Positions 36,470-45,491 of a stretch of DNA of 64,000 nt are shown one piece after another (within the stretch, counting starts at the first letter, position 1; every line of letters begins with the position of its first letter). The DNA is from Synechococcus sp. Cruz-7E5 (GTDB taxonomy: Bacteria > Cyanobacteriota > Cyanobacteriia > PCC-6307 > Cyanobiaceae). The stretch covers positions 62,001 through 126,000 of the forward strand of contig NZ_JAGQCE010000005.1 in NCBI RefSeq assembly GCF_024345995.1, written 5' to 3'. The position numbers and the translations under genes are program-made. The notes below the pieces were generated by a model. It had not been told where the DNA came from. It ran no database searches and worked only from the letters and a program-made list of their open reading frames with translations.

Positions 36470-37243
36470 TCAGCCCCCCAGGGCCGGGCGATCGACGATC
36501 AGGCGCAGGCCCGGATGGTCCTGCAGCCAGCTGGCCGGCAGCGAGGGCCCCGGAGGCTCCTTCAGCAGCCGCGCCAGGATGCCCGCCTTGGCGGCACCGC
36601 TCACCACCAGAAGGATTCTCTCGGCCCCCAGGATCTGCTCCATCCCAAGGGTGATCGCCCCAGCAGGCACCCGGGATGGATCCCCCCCGAAGGCCGCCGC
36701 GTTCTGGCGTCGGGTGGCAGTGCTGAGTCTGAGGCTGCGGCTGGGAGCGTCCGGGCCGCAGGGGGGCTCGTTGAAACCCACATGGCCATTGCTGCCCAGC
36801 CCCAGCAGTTGTAACCCGATGCCGCCCGCCGTCCAAACGGCATCCGCATATCGGCGGGCCTCGGCGGCTGGATCCGCGGCCAGACCATCCGGGAGCCGCA
36901 CCCGTCCGGGCTCCAGCCCGAGGGGAACCGCGAGCTGGCGGTCCATCTCCGCCGCGAAGGAGCCACAATCCCCAGGCCCCAGTCCCACATATTCATCAAG
37001 GTTGAAGCTGCACCACTGCTGGCGCACGTCACTGAGCTGATCGGCTGGCAGGGCCAGCAGCCGCTCCACCAGGGCGGAGTACACAGGCTCCATGGTGCGG
37101 CCGGTGGCCAGACCCAGAGGACGCTTCAATCCGTCGCTGAACTCCTGGTGCAGGAGCTCGGCGACGCGCACAGCGAGGGACGACGGCCGCTCGAAACACT
37201 CGAAGCGGTCGGCCAACCAGGCGGGAGAAGCAGGCAGTGGCAC
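36470..37243 (-). CDS. nagB: Glucosamine-6-phosphate deaminase-like protein
   Basis: The 257-residue sugar-phosphate isomerase-fold protein has LGLATGRTMEPVY, FNLDEYVGLGPGD with the catalytic Asp and Glu, and LLGLGSNGHVGFNEPPCGP, which favours NagB over 6-phosphogluconolactonase. It would convert glucosamine-6-phosphate to fructose-6-phosphate and ammonia, balancing supply of amino sugars for peptidoglycan and lipid A. It converges with yebC (4 bases apart) and follows the SpoIID-like gene on the same strand. Confidence 0.87.
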   Translation of the reverse strand: MPLPASPAWLADRFECFERPSSLAVRVAELLHQEFSDGLKRPLGLATGRTMEPVYSALVERLLALPADQLSDVRQQWCSFNLDEYVGLGPGDCGSFAAEMDRQLAVPLGLEPGRVRLPDGLAADPAAEARRYADAVWTAGGIGLQLLGLGSNGHVGFNEPPCGPDAPSRSLRLSTATRRQNAAAFGGDPSRVPAGAITLGMEQILGAERILLVVSGAAKAGILARLLKEPPGPSLPASWLQDHPGLRLIVDRPALGG

Positions 37244-37297
37244 TGCAGGCAGGCGTAGGGATCAACCGCTCCGCCGCTGCAGCCGCAGGACCGGTGC

Positions 37298-38671
37298 TCA
37301 GGAGCCTCGCCCGGCGACAGCACCCGACGCCAGGGGACCGGATCCGGCACGCAGCGGCTGCACTTCAACGCCGCGGTAGTAGTGCTGCAGGATCTGCTCG
37401 AAGCGGCGGCCCTGCTGGGCGAGCGCATAGGCCCCCCACTGGCTCATGCCCACCCCGTGGCCGAAACCTCGGCCCACGGCGATGATCACCGGCGAGGGTG
37501 GAGCCAAGGGTCGGGGAAGGGGTGGTGCCAGCGGCGAACCCATTCCCGTTGGCAACTGGCTGCCGCTGGCCAGGCTCGGTGCGGTGAAGGTGAAGGGGGC
37601 AGCCTCGAAGCGCACCAGGGTGCTGCGCAACCCCAGACGGCTGCGCAGCTGGGCACCCGTGAGCACCAGTGCTCCGGTGGGACCGATCACCCGCGCCTGG
37701 CGCACCCGGCCGGTGCTCGTGGTGGAGAGGACATCGATGCGGCTGACGCCGCCGATTTCGGCAAAGGCGCTGGCCAGCATCTGGGGGGAGAGGGTTTTCT
37801 CCCAGCTGGCCACGGGACTGGAGTTGTCGTAGTCGGGGACACTCACCAGGTAGGGAAGCTGGCGCGACCAGAGATCACCGCTGTTCTCGGTGCTGCCACC
37901 GCTGCTGCTGTGGAAGACAGCATTGATCAGGCTGTTGCCGTGCATGAGCACCAGGCCCTGGGTGCTGCGCACCGCTTCACGGGTGGAGGCGGTCTCCGCC
38001 TCCAGGCCCTTGTAGGCCTGGCTGGTGACCGTGGAGTGCAGATCGAAGGCGGCCGAGGGTTTGCGGTGGCGCAGGGCGTAGGTGCGAGCCGCCACTGCCT
38101 GGGCCCGCAGAGCCTCCAGGGGCCAGCTGGCGGGCATCTCGCTGCCCACCACGCTGGGCAGATAGGTTTCCAGCTCAATGACGTTGATGGCCCGCAGCTT
38201 CGAGGCCTCAACCCTCACCTGCAGCCGCCCCCTGTAGCGGCGGTTCTCGATCTGCAGGCTGGCGAGGCCGCCCCGATCGGGAAGGGCCTCCAGCCAGAGT
38301 TCGCTGAGGCTGAGTGTGCCGGGGCTGACCCCGGCGGTGGCCGAAGGCTGGGCCTGGATCCGGCCACCGGCCTGGCGCAGGGCCAGGGTGGCTCCGGCAG
38401 GCATCCGCAGCAGCTCTCCACCCCTGGCGTCGCGCAGGCGCAGACCACCGCTGCCGGTCACCCGGATCGCCGGCAGATCCAGCAGCAGCACCCGCAGCTG
38501 AGGATTGGTGGCACGGCTGGCCATCAGGGGCTCGAGCGCGTCGAGATCCGCCACGTTCTGGGCCACGGCCGGGGCTCCTGCCAACCCAGCTGCCCCAGCC
38601 AGCAGCGCCTGGGGCAACAGGGCCGCGGCCAGCAGCAGGGAGCGGATCCGACCGGTGTTGAGATCAGCCAT
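37298..38671 (-). CDS. SpoIID/LytB-domain secreted protein
   Basis: This 457-residue protein has an N-terminal signal ([29 protein letters not shown]) and a SpoIID domain: [30 protein letters not shown] split over the conserved block, [28 protein letters not shown] and the C-terminal [19 protein letters not shown]. SpoIID is a lytic transglycosylase in sporulators; the cyanobacterial homologues are probably envelope remodelling enzymes. The start is ATG 38671, giving an intact signal peptide. A Pro-rich insert ([14 protein letters not shown]) precedes the last motif. Confidence 0.88.
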   Translation of the reverse strand: MADLNTGRIRSLLLAAALLPQALLAGAAGLAGAPAVAQNVADLDALEPLMASRATNPQLRVLLLDLPAIRVTGSGGLRLRDARGGELLRMPAGATLALRQAGGRIQAQPSATAGVSPGTLSLSELWLEALPDRGGLASLQIENRRYRGRLQVRVEASKLRAINVIELETYLPSVVGSEMPASWPLEALRAQAVAARTYALRHRKPSAAFDLHSTVTSQAYKGLEAETASTREAVRSTQGLVLMHGNSLINAVFHSSSGGSTENSGDLWSRQLPYLVSVPDYDNSSPVASWEKTLSPQMLASAFAEIGGVSRIDVLSTTSTGRVRQARVIGPTGALVLTGAQLRSRLGLRSTLVRFEAAPFTFTAPSLASGSQLPTGMGSPLAPPLPRPLAPPSPVIIAVGRGFGHGVGMSQWGAYALAQQGRRFEQILQHYYRGVEVQPLRAGSGPLASGAVAGRGS

Positions 38672-38784
38672 CAACGGCGGCAACCATGCAACGTGCGCGC
38701 CATTGTGACCAGCCCATCCCGGCAACGCCAGAGCCCACCCGGACAGAGCCTGACGTGGCAGCATGCGCCAAAGGGTCATCCGGA

Positions 38785-39747
38785 GTGCAAGTCACCTTCC
38801 TGGGCACCAGTTCGGGTGTACCCACCCGTTCCCGCAATGTCTCAGCGGTGGCTCTGCGCTTGCCCCAGCGAGCAGAGCTCTGGCTGTTCGACTGCGGCGA
38901 GGGGACCCAGCACCAATTCCTGCGCAGTGATTTGAGGGTGTCGCAGCTCAGGCGCATCTTCATCACCCACATGCACGGCGACCATGTCTTCGGGTTGCCG
39001 GGGCTGCTGGCCAGCCTCGGGCTGGCCGGAGCCTGCAGCGGCGTCGACCTCTACGGCCCCGATCCCCTGCGCGACTTCCTCGAAGGCGTGCTGCGCACCT
39101 CCTCGACCAGGATCGGCTACCCCCTGCGCACCCACCGGGTCCACAAGGCAGCCCACGCCGGGGCCGTGCTGCTCGACGACGACGACCTGATGGTGCGCTG
39201 CACCCCGCTCACCCACCGCATCCCGGCCTACGCCTACCGGGTGGAGCAGAAACCCCGGGCCGGCCGTTTTGATATCGAGAAAGCCCGCGAACTGGGAATC
39301 CCGCCAGGGCCGGTCTACGCCGAACTCAAGGCCGGTCGGGAGGTGTGCCTGGAGGACGGAAGGATCATCCGGGGGGAGACCCTATGCGGCCCCGACCGCC
39401 CAGGCGTGAGCATGGTGTACTGCACGGACACAGTGTTCTGTGAAGCGGCGGTGGAACTGGCCCGCGGAGCCGATCTGCTCATCCACGAATCCACCTTCGC
39501 CCACAGCGAAGCTGAGATGGCCTTCCAGCGTCAACACTCCACCAGCACCATGGCCGCGCAGACAGCGGCGCTCGCTGGCGTGAAGCAACTGGTGCTCACC
39601 CATCTCAGTCCGCGCTACGTGGCCGGCAACACCTTCACCCCCGAGGACCTGGTGAACGAAGCCAGGGCGATATTCCCGAACACCCTCGTGGCCAAAGACT
39701 TTCTGAGCCTCGAGGTGTGCGCCGGAGGCGACGGCAAGGGTCCGTGA
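38785..39747 (+). CDS. rnz: Ribonuclease Z
   Basis: RNase Z cuts the 3' trailer from pre-tRNAs. The 320-residue metallo-beta-lactamase protein has [16 protein letters not shown], the zinc motif [15 protein letters not shown], the tRNA-binding arm with [17 protein letters not shown], and [11 protein letters not shown]. Late ligands lie in [11 protein letters not shown]. The start is GTG 38785, giving MQVTFLGT, with AAGGG upstream. The window tRNA-Val lacks an encoded CCA, so it fits an RNase Z maturation route. Confidence 0.94.
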   Translation: MQVTFLGTSSGVPTRSRNVSAVALRLPQRAELWLFDCGEGTQHQFLRSDLRVSQLRRIFITHMHGDHVFGLPGLLASLGLAGACSGVDLYGPDPLRDFLEGVLRTSSTRIGYPLRTHRVHKAAHAGAVLLDDDDLMVRCTPLTHRIPAYAYRVEQKPRAGRFDIEKARELGIPPGPVYAELKAGREVCLEDGRIIRGETLCGPDRPGVSMVYCTDTVFCEAAVELARGADLLIHESTFAHSEAEMAFQRQHSTSTMAAQTAALAGVKQLVLTHLSPRYVAGNTFTPEDLVNEARAIFPNTLVAKDFLSLEVCAGGDGKGP

Positions 39748-39864
39748 GGAATCGCCTGGCAACGGTGATCGCTGCAACAGTTCTTGATTCCCGGCCGACG
39801 GGCCCTTCCCCCGTGATACAAGGTCTCAGGTGCGGTGCCTACCGCCTTTTCGCCGGCTCCCTTC

Positions 39865-40386
39865 ATGGCCTCTCTCGTTCCCACTGCCCTTCGGGCGGTT
39901 GCCCGGACCCTGCTGGTTCTGCCCCTGGCGCTTCTGCTCAGTCTTGGCTTCTGCGTGACTGCTGCCCAGGCCGCCCAATGGGACACCGCCACCCTCACGG
40001 TGCCCGGTGACCCAGACGGCAACCTGGTCACCTTCAGCGAAGCGGAGATCAAGAGCGGTCGCAAGCTCTTCAACGACAGCTGCGGCACCTGCCACGCCGG
40101 CGGCATCACCAAGACCAACTACAACGTGGGACTCGACCCCGAGACTCTCGCCCTGGCCACACCCTCCCGTGACTCGGTGGAGGCCCTGGTGGACTTCATC
40201 AAGGATCCAACCTCCTACGACGGGGAGTACAGCATCGCCGACGTCCACCCGAGCATGCGCAGCAGCGACGTGTTCGTGAAAATGCGCGACCTTGACGACG
40301 ATGACCTGCGAGTGATCGCCGGCTACATCCTGGTGGCCCCGAAGGTGAATGGCGCCCAGTGGGGCGGTGGCAAGGTCTACTTCTGA
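39865..40386 (+). CDS. psbV: Cytochrome c-550, photosystem II extrinsic subunit
   Basis: PsbV is a lumenal heme protein that stabilises the oxygen-evolving complex. The 173-residue precursor has a signal peptide (TLLVLPLALLLSLGF) cleaved near AQA-AQ at residue 36. The heme site is C73-x-x-C76-H77, and the distal ligand is probably the His in IADVHPSMRSSD. The C-terminus is GAQWGGGKVYF. A strong intrinsic terminator follows 28 bases after the stop, so it is probably monocistronic. Confidence 0.96.
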   Translation: MASLVPTALRAVARTLLVLPLALLLSLGFCVTAAQAAQWDTATLTVPGDPDGNLVTFSEAEIKSGRKLFNDSCGTCHAGGITKTNYNVGLDPETLALATPSRDSVEALVDFIKDPTSYDGEYSIADVHPSMRSSDVFVKMRDLDDDDLRVIAGYILVAPKVNGAQWGGGKVYF

Positions 40387-40413
40387 ATCCAGCTGGCTAA
40401 GGACAGCACTTTG

Positions 40414-40440
40414 CCGTGGTCCCCTGGGCCACGGTTTTTT
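40414..40440 (+). terminator. Intrinsic terminator of psbV
   Basis: CCGTGG at 40414-40419 pairs with CCACGG at 40429-40434, with an inner CCC/GGG extension, followed directly by six T. It lies 28 bases after the psbV stop and reaches the stop codon of the convergent gene. Confidence 0.85.
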
Positions 40441-40825
40441 ATGGGGCCACAGGCGCCAGATCGGGCGGGCTCACGTTGGCGGCATCCATCGACCCCGGCT
40501 GCTTGCTGTACCACCACTCCTGCAGGGCCGGTGACAGGCGCTGGGGGAAGAGAGTGAGCACGGTGCAGGTGGGCCTGGCGCCGGGCTGGAGCAGCTCCAC
40601 GGAGTAGGAGGGGCAGCGCCTGGAGGCCAGATCGGCCACGAAGCGGCGGCCAATTCGGCGCCAGCTGGGCTCCTTGCTGCGCCAGGCCAGGCGGCAACAG
40701 GGCCATGGCAGTTCGTCGCGGTCAAAGAGACGACAGCAGGGACCCAGCACCCGGAAGCTGTACTGGCCGCCTGGACTGCAGTGCTCGCTGCCAGGCTCCA
40801 TCAGGGTATCCACCAACGCGGGCAT
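40439..40825 (-). CDS. Cys/Arg-rich hypothetical protein
   Basis: This protein of about 128 residues contains FRVLGPCCRLFDRDELPWPCC, WRRIGRRFVADLASRRCPSYS and FPQRLSPALQEWWY. No family or catalytic motif is recognised, and no membrane segment is visible. The ATG at 40825 falls directly after the T-run of the petF terminator without a Shine-Dalgarno. ATG 40801 is the alternative. It may be expressed by read-through or from its own promoter inside the hairpin region. Coding is supported by length and composition only. Confidence 0.55.
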   Translation of the reverse strand: MPALVDTLMEPGSEHCSPGGQYSFRVLGPCCRLFDRDELPWPCCRLAWRSKEPSWRRIGRRFVADLASRRCPSYSVELLQPGARPTCTVLTLFPQRLSPALQEWWYSKQPGSMDAANVSPPDLAPVAP

Positions 40826-40826
40826 G

Positions 40827-40849
40827 AAAAAGCCACCCCGAAGGGTGGC
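40827..40849 (-). terminator. Intrinsic terminator of petF
   Basis: Read on the minus strand, GCCACCC, loop TTCG, GGGTGGC is followed by five T. This is a perfect 7-base stem with a stable UUCG tetraloop, 41 bases after the petF stop. It ends just before the start codon of the downstream unknown gene. Confidence 0.9.
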
Positions 40850-40889
40850 GGAGATGGGATCTGGATTCAAGCCAAGCCTGGCCTGGGGC

Positions 40890-41189
40890 TCAATAGAGCT
40901 CTTCTTCGGCGTGGGTCTTGATGGTGCAGTCGGACGTGGGGTAGGCCACGCAGGTCAGCACGAAACCGGCTTCGATCTGGTCGTCGTCGAGGAAGCTCTG
41001 GTCCGACTGGTCGACGGTGCCGGTGGTGAGCTTGCCAGCACAGGTGGAGCAGGCGCCAGCACGGCAGGAGTAGGGGAGATCGATGCCCTGCTCCTCAGCG
41101 GCATCCAGGATGTACTGATCGTCGGGAACCTCGATGGTCTTGTTGAGTCCCTCGCTCTCGTTGATGAGGGTGACCTTGTAGGAAGCCAT
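40890..41189 (-). CDS. petF: Plant-type [2Fe-2S] ferredoxin
   Basis: This soluble ferredoxin accepts electrons from photosystem I and supplies FNR, FTR and other reductases. The 99-residue protein has the cluster ligands C42, C47, C50 in [10 protein letters not shown] and C80 in [11 protein letters not shown], and ends in EEELY, the normal C-terminus. It has its own terminator and a leader with a palindrome, so it is likely a strongly expressed monocistron. ftrV elsewhere in the window encodes a partner-system subunit. Confidence 0.97.
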   Translation of the reverse strand: MASYKVTLINESEGLNKTIEVPDDQYILDAAEEQGIDLPYSCRAGACSTCAGKLTTGTVDQSDQSFLDDDQIEAGFVLTCVAYPTSDCTIKTHAEEELY

Positions 41190-41230
41190 GGAAAGGATTG
41201 GGGCTCACAGACTCCTGAGTGCTCAGGGCC

Positions 41231-41252
41231 TGTAGGACAGCACCGTCCTACA
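41231..41252. promoter_or_regulatory. Palindrome upstream of petF
   Basis: TGTAGGAC at 41231-41238 and GTCCTACA at 41245-41252 form a perfect 8-base inverted repeat with a 6-base centre, 42 bases before the petF ATG. It does not fit the NtcA GTA-N8-TAC spacing. It could be an operator for another dimeric regulator or a 5' leader hairpin. Confidence 0.5.
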
Positions 41253-41331
41253 TCGGACAGGGGCGCTGACGGCGATCCTGGCGTCCCAGCCCCGGAAGCC
41301 CAATCAAAGGGTGAGCACGCATAAGCGTGAT

Positions 41332-42273
41332 TTATGCGACATCCCCAGGGATCACAGCCCGGCACCACTGGATCTGCACCAGTCCCCAGACGCCCTGGGA
41401 GGCCACCAGATCGGCGCTCCAGCCATGAGCAGCCAGCTGCCGGCAGAGCTCCTCCGCCTGATCCACCAAAAGGCCGCTGAGCAGACCAACCCCGCCCGGT
41501 GCCAGCAGCGTGTGGAAGTGCCCGGCCAGCTCAGCGATCACCGGCGCCAGGATGTTGCAGAGCAGCAGATCGGCCGGGCCGTCCTCTGCCAGAAGACCCG
41601 CCAGCTCCTGAGCCGATCCCTCCACCACCTGCAACGGCCCGCCTGGAACCACGGGATAGCCGTTGAGTTCGCCGTTGCTGCCCGTGGCGCGCACCGCCAA
41701 GGGATCGGTGTCGGCGGCGGCCACGCAGCGTGCCCCCAGGCGCAGGGCCCCGAGGCCGAGGATGCCGCTGCCGCAGCCCAGATCGGCCACGCGCTGATCA
41801 ATCGGAGCCAGCCGTTCCAACGCCTCGAGGCAGAGGCGCGTGGTGGGGTGGCTGCCGGTGCCGAAGGCGCTGCCGGGATCGATCCTTATCAGGGCACGGC
41901 CGGCATGCTCCTGGGGCGGCTCCAGCCAAGCGGGCAGGATCAGCAGCCGCTCACCCACCGGGTCGGGCTGCCAGTGGCGCTTCCAGCTCAGGCTCCAGTC
42001 TTCCTCATCCTGCAGCTGCCAGCTGAGGGGCGGCAAGAGCATGGCGAAGGGCTCGGTGAGGCGCTCAAGCTCCTCGGCCAGACGCCGCCGCTCAGGCTCC
42101 GGCCAGTCGGCCTCCGGCAGCCAGGCCACCAACTGGTGGGAGCTGGGCTGCTCGGGGCTGAACTGGATGGCCACCCGGCGGATGCCGAGGGAGGGCAGCT
42201 TCCAGAGCAGCGACTCCTCCAGCTCGGAAGGGGCCTCCATTTCCAGACGCCACCAGCGGGGAGCCGGGGACAT
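41332..42273 (-). CDS. prmA: Ribosomal protein L11 methyltransferase
   Basis: PrmA trimethylates ribosomal protein L11. The 313-residue protein has an N-terminal substrate domain of about 100 residues and a SAM core with DPGSAFGTGSHPTTRLCLEAL, VADLGCGSGILGLGAL and LLLCNILAPVIAELA. A 7-base inverted repeat (CGCATAA at 41318-41324, TTATGCG at 41332-41338) covers its stop codon but lacks a T-run. It follows serA by 11 bases. Confidence 0.94.
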   Translation of the reverse strand: MSPAPRWWRLEMEAPSELEESLLWKLPSLGIRRVAIQFSPEQPSSHQLVAWLPEADWPEPERRRLAEELERLTEPFAMLLPPLSWQLQDEEDWSLSWKRHWQPDPVGERLLILPAWLEPPQEHAGRALIRIDPGSAFGTGSHPTTRLCLEALERLAPIDQRVADLGCGSGILGLGALRLGARCVAAADTDPLAVRATGSNGELNGYPVVPGGPLQVVEGSAQELAGLLAEDGPADLLLCNILAPVIAELAGHFHTLLAPGGVGLLSGLLVDQAEELCRQLAAHGWSADLVASQGVWGLVQIQWCRAVIPGDVA

Positions 42274-42284
42274 GGCAGCAGGGC

Positions 42285-43871
42285 TCAGAGCGTGACCGGA
42301 TGGGCTTCCTGAATCCCGTTGATCCCGTGGATCGAAACCAGCAGGCTGGGGGGGATCGGGTCGTCGAGGCTGAGCACCATCACGGCGTCACCACGAACGA
42401 TGCGGCGGCCCACCTGCATCGAGGCGATGTTGACGTTGTGCTCGCCCAGCAGTGAGCCGATGTTGCCGATGATCCCGGGCATGTCGCGGTGACGGGTGAT
42501 CAGCATGTGCCGGGTGGGCATCACGTTGACCGGGAACTCATCGATGGTGGTGATGCGCAGGTCGCCGTCGGTGAACACCGCCCCGGTGACGCTGTGGCTG
42601 CCCTGGCCGCCCCTGCAGGTGAGCTGAAGGGAGCCGCCGGCAAAGTCGCGGCTGGCGTCGTCTTTGACCTCGAGCACGTGGATACCGCGGCTGCGGGCTT
42701 CGATCCCGGCATTCACGTAGTTGATGCGCTCGCCGAGGGCGCTGGAGAGCAGGCCCTTGAGGGCCGCCACCACCAACGGCTGGGAGGGATGGTGGGCGAA
42801 TTCACCCTGGAGCCGCACCTCCAGATCCTGGATCGACCCTCCGGCCAGCTGGCTGAGCAGCAGCCCGAGAGTTTCGGCCAGTTGCAGGTGGGGCTTGAGC
42901 CGCTCCATCACCTCCGGGGTCAGACCGGGGATGTTCACGGCACTGCGGGCGGGGAGCCCCAGCAACACGTCGCGGATTTGCTCGGCCACATCGACCGACA
43001 CGTTCTCCTGGGCTTCCTCGGTGGAGGCCCCCAGGTGAGGCGTGAGGATCAGCCGGTCTTCCACCCGGCGCAGGGGGGAATCGGCCTCCAGGGGCTCGTT
43101 GCCGTACACGTCGAGGGCGGCGCCGGCGATGGTGCCGGAGCTGACGGCCTCGGCCAGGGCCTTCTCGTCGACGATGCCGCCGCGGGCGCAGTTCACCAGG
43201 CGCGCCGTGGGCTTCATCGTGGCCAGCAGCTCCGCGTTCACCAGGTTCTCGGTGTCGGGGGTGCGGGGCAGGTGCAAGCTGATGAAATCGGCTTCCGCGA
43301 ACAGGGGGCCCACTGCCATCAAGCGCACCTGCAGCAGCTGCGCGCGCTCAGCGGAGATGTAGGGGTCGTAGGCCAGCACCTCCATGCCCATGGCCTTGGC
43401 GACACGGGCCACGTGGGAGCCGATCTTGCCCAGCCCCACAACGCCGAGCTTCTTCTTGTAGAGCTCGTTGCCGACGTACTTCTTGCGGTCCCAGCCGCCG
43501 GCCATGGTGCTGACGTGGGCCTGGGGCACATGCCGGGAGAGGGCCAGCATCATCGCCAAGGCATGCTCGGCGGCCGCGATCGTGTTGCCCTCCGGAGAGT
43601 TGACCACCAGCACGCCCCGCTGGGTTGCGGCCTCCACATCGACATTGTCGACGCCGACGCCCGCGCGGCCGATGATCTTCAACCGAGTGGCGGCCTCGAT
43701 GATGGCGGCGGTCACCTGGGTGCCCGAGCGGATCATGAGGGCGTCGTAGTCGCCGATGATCTGCTGCAACTGCTCCGGGGATAACCCTGTTCGCACATCC
43801 ACCTGGGCCACCTGGGACAGGATGTCGATACCCGTCTGGTCGATGGGATCAGAAACCAGAACCTTTGTCAT
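42285..43871 (-). CDS. serA: D-3-phosphoglycerate dehydrogenase
   Basis: SerA catalyses the first step of phosphoserine synthesis. The 528-residue long form begins MTKVLVSDPIDQTGIDIL. It has the NAD motif VVGLGKIGSHVARVAKA, catalytic Arg in NCARGGIVDE, Glu in DVYGNEPLE and His in LTPHLGAST. An intervening domain and a C-terminal ACT domain (HMLITRHRDMPGIIGNIGSLL) follow, the usual site of serine feedback. ATG 43871 is chosen; the upstream in-frame stretch is Pro/Arg-rich and overlaps the divergent gene. Confidence 0.96.
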   Translation of the reverse strand: MTKVLVSDPIDQTGIDILSQVAQVDVRTGLSPEQLQQIIGDYDALMIRSGTQVTAAIIEAATRLKIIGRAGVGVDNVDVEAATQRGVLVVNSPEGNTIAAAEHALAMMLALSRHVPQAHVSTMAGGWDRKKYVGNELYKKKLGVVGLGKIGSHVARVAKAMGMEVLAYDPYISAERAQLLQVRLMAVGPLFAEADFISLHLPRTPDTENLVNAELLATMKPTARLVNCARGGIVDEKALAEAVSSGTIAGAALDVYGNEPLEADSPLRRVEDRLILTPHLGASTEEAQENVSVDVAEQIRDVLLGLPARSAVNIPGLTPEVMERLKPHLQLAETLGLLLSQLAGGSIQDLEVRLQGEFAHHPSQPLVVAALKGLLSSALGERINYVNAGIEARSRGIHVLEVKDDASRDFAGGSLQLTCRGGQGSHSVTGAVFTDGDLRITTIDEFPVNVMPTRHMLITRHRDMPGIIGNIGSLLGEHNVNIASMQVGRRIVRGDAVMVLSLDDPIPPSLLVSIHGINGIQEAHPVTL

Positions 43872-44017
43872 GACCCGGGGCGGAGAGAGAGGGGGTCTGG
43901 AGAACGCCAGACACTGCCGGGGGTGAAGTGTAGTGAGCGGTGGCCACGGCTCTCCCCTCCAAGCCCGAGAATCGGGCCTTTGGGCGCACGGTCTTGGGAC
44001 TGTCGGTGGTGGTGGTG

Positions 44018-44497
44018 ATGAACGACCTGGGCAAGCTGCGGCGGTTGCGCGATCAGCTCGCCGAACTTCAGCCCGCCCCACGGGAACTGATGGCCCTTGG
44101 GAAAGGAGAAAGCAGCATCGATTCCATCGAACTGCTCAACCCGGCCCTGGCTCGGCAGCGGCGGCAACGCAGCATGGTGCGCTGGCTGATGCCGTTCGGA
44201 TTCTTCGCCGGACTCATGTTCAGCCTCATCACCAACCTTCACACCTTTGCCTTTGCCGGCACCTACGGCGAACCCCTGATCGGAGGGCTGCTGGGCATGG
44301 GTTCGGGCTGGATGGGCAGCTACGCCGCAGCCGCCAGTGTTCGCTCGGAAGCCGACGACCGCATCCGCAGCCTGCGCAACCGGCTGGAGGAAGGCAGCTG
44401 GCTGCTGCTGGTAGAGAGCAGCCCGGGACAGGAGATCCCCTGGCTGCTGATTCAGCAGGCCGGTCCCCAGGCGGTGGTGCGGCTCGGGGAAGGATGA
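44018..44497 (+). CDS. Membrane protein with central hydrophobic hairpin, unknown
   Basis: About 159 residues comprise an N-terminal charged helix (DLGKLRRLRDQLAEL), two hydrophobic segments (LMPFGFFAGLMFSLI and EPLIGGLLGMGSGWMGSYAAAAS, glycine-rich), and a C-terminal alpha/beta stretch (DRIRSLRNRLEEGSWLLLVES). The layout resembles stress proteins with a glycine-zipper hairpin, but no family is certain. ATG 44018 follows several GTG codons, so the exact start is unclear. It overlaps the next gene by four bases (ATGA). Confidence 0.6.
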   Translation: MNDLGKLRRLRDQLAELQPAPRELMALGKGESSIDSIELLNPALARQRRQRSMVRWLMPFGFFAGLMFSLITNLHTFAFAGTYGEPLIGGLLGMGSGWMGSYAAAASVRSEADDRIRSLRNRLEEGSWLLLVESSPGQEIPWLLIQQAGPQAVVRLGEG

Positions 44498-45288
44498 GCC
44501 GCACGCCCCCCGGCGCCGACCTGCTGCGCGGCAGCCGCGATCCGGCGGCCCTCGAGCCACTGATCGACCTGGCCGAGCAGGCCCTGCGCGACTGGCAGCC
44601 CCACTGGTCAGGCTTCCTCTCTGCCATGGTCCGGGAGGAGGCAATGGAGCGGCTGGGCAGCCTCAGCGAGCTGCACCTGGACGCCGAGGGCGGCAGGCCC
44701 CAGGCCGAACGCTGCCGGCTGCTGCTGCAGCGCCGCGATCTCGCTGCGGGGTCAACCCCGCCGCCGGCACCTCTGGCCGGTCTGGATGTCAGCGGCAACT
44801 TCCTCTTCGATCCGGCCGAACCGAGCGATGTCCGCGCCGCCCTGCTGGCGGCCGGCGCCCTCGACGGGGAGCTGGGCGATCTCTGGCTGCGGGGCGACCG
44901 CGGCGCCCAGGTGATCGTGGACCCCATGCTGGCCAGCCGCCTGGGGGGCACCACGGCCCGGGTGCGCAGCGTGGACGTGGAGCTGGAGGCCAGGGATCTC
45001 GGTCAGCTGCAACTTCCCACCAGACCCCAGCCACGCCAGCTGGCCACCGTGGAGGCCTCCCTGCGTCTGGATGCGGTGGCATCGGCCGGATTCGGGCTGT
45101 CCCGCAGCCGCATGGCCGAACTGGTGCGCCGTGGTGACGCCCGCGTGAACTGGCAACCCGTGACCAGCCCCAGCCGGGACCTCAAAGCCGGGGACCGCAT
45201 CCAGCTGGAGAAACGCGGAGAGCTGACCGTGCTCTCGATCCAACCCACCAAGCGTCAGCGCTGGCGCCTGGAACTTGAGCGCCACTGA
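44494..45288 (+). CDS. Photosystem II S4-domain protein (YlmH-like)
   Basis: This 264-residue protein has an N-terminal helical part (ALEPLIDLAEQALRDWQPHWSGFL), a middle domain (LLAAGALDGELGDLWLRGDRGAQVIVDP), and a C-terminal S4 RNA-binding domain (ASAGFGLSRSRMAELVRRG followed by ARVNWQPVTSPSRDLKAGDRI). It matches the cyanobacterial photosystem II S4 family, related to YlmH. Its molecular target is not known. It is coupled to the preceding membrane-protein gene. Confidence 0.87.
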   Translation: MSRTPPGADLLRGSRDPAALEPLIDLAEQALRDWQPHWSGFLSAMVREEAMERLGSLSELHLDAEGGRPQAERCRLLLQRRDLAAGSTPPPAPLAGLDVSGNFLFDPAEPSDVRAALLAAGALDGELGDLWLRGDRGAQVIVDPMLASRLGGTTARVRSVDVELEARDLGQLQLPTRPQPRQLATVEASLRLDAVASAGFGLSRSRMAELVRRGDARVNWQPVTSPSRDLKAGDRIQLEKRGELTVLSIQPTKRQRWRLELERH

Positions 45289-45392
45289 GTAGTGGCAGGT
45301 CGACTGCTAAATTGCCGACTTCGATTCTGGTGAAGCCGCTGAAGGGCCGTTACACCAGGGTCGCACCGACGGGAATTCCTGTTCCCGAACCC

Positions 45393-45464
45393 GGGCGATT
45401 AGCTCAGAGGTAGAGCACTACCTTGACACGGTAGGAGTCACTGGTTCGATTCCAGTATCGCCCA
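45393..45464 (+). tRNA. tRNA-Val (GAC)
   Basis: The cloverleaf is complete: acceptor GGGCGAT with ATCGCCC, D-arm with AGCTCAGAGGTAGAGC, anticodon stem CTACC/GGTAG around loop TTGACAC (anticodon GAC), and T-arm CTGGTTCGATTCCAG. The discriminator is A at 45464. The 3' CCA is not encoded. murD starts 27 bases downstream on the same strand. Confidence 0.97.
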
Positions 45465-45491
45465 CTGAATCCTCTGCACAAGGAGTTCAGG

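Noticed and set aside
37126-37368. A Cys-rich reading frame (KCSRC, CGCSGG, CLQCHC) over the end of the SpoIID-like gene and the start of nagB.
   Set aside because: It would start at TTG without a Shine-Dalgarno and lies mostly in a frame shadowing two well-supported genes. TGC codons are common here because of CTGC/GCAG-rich composition.
41318-41338. Inverted repeat CGCATAA/TTATGCG over the prmA stop codon as a terminator.
   Set aside because: The stem is AT-rich and lacks a following T-run, so I do not annotate it as a terminator.
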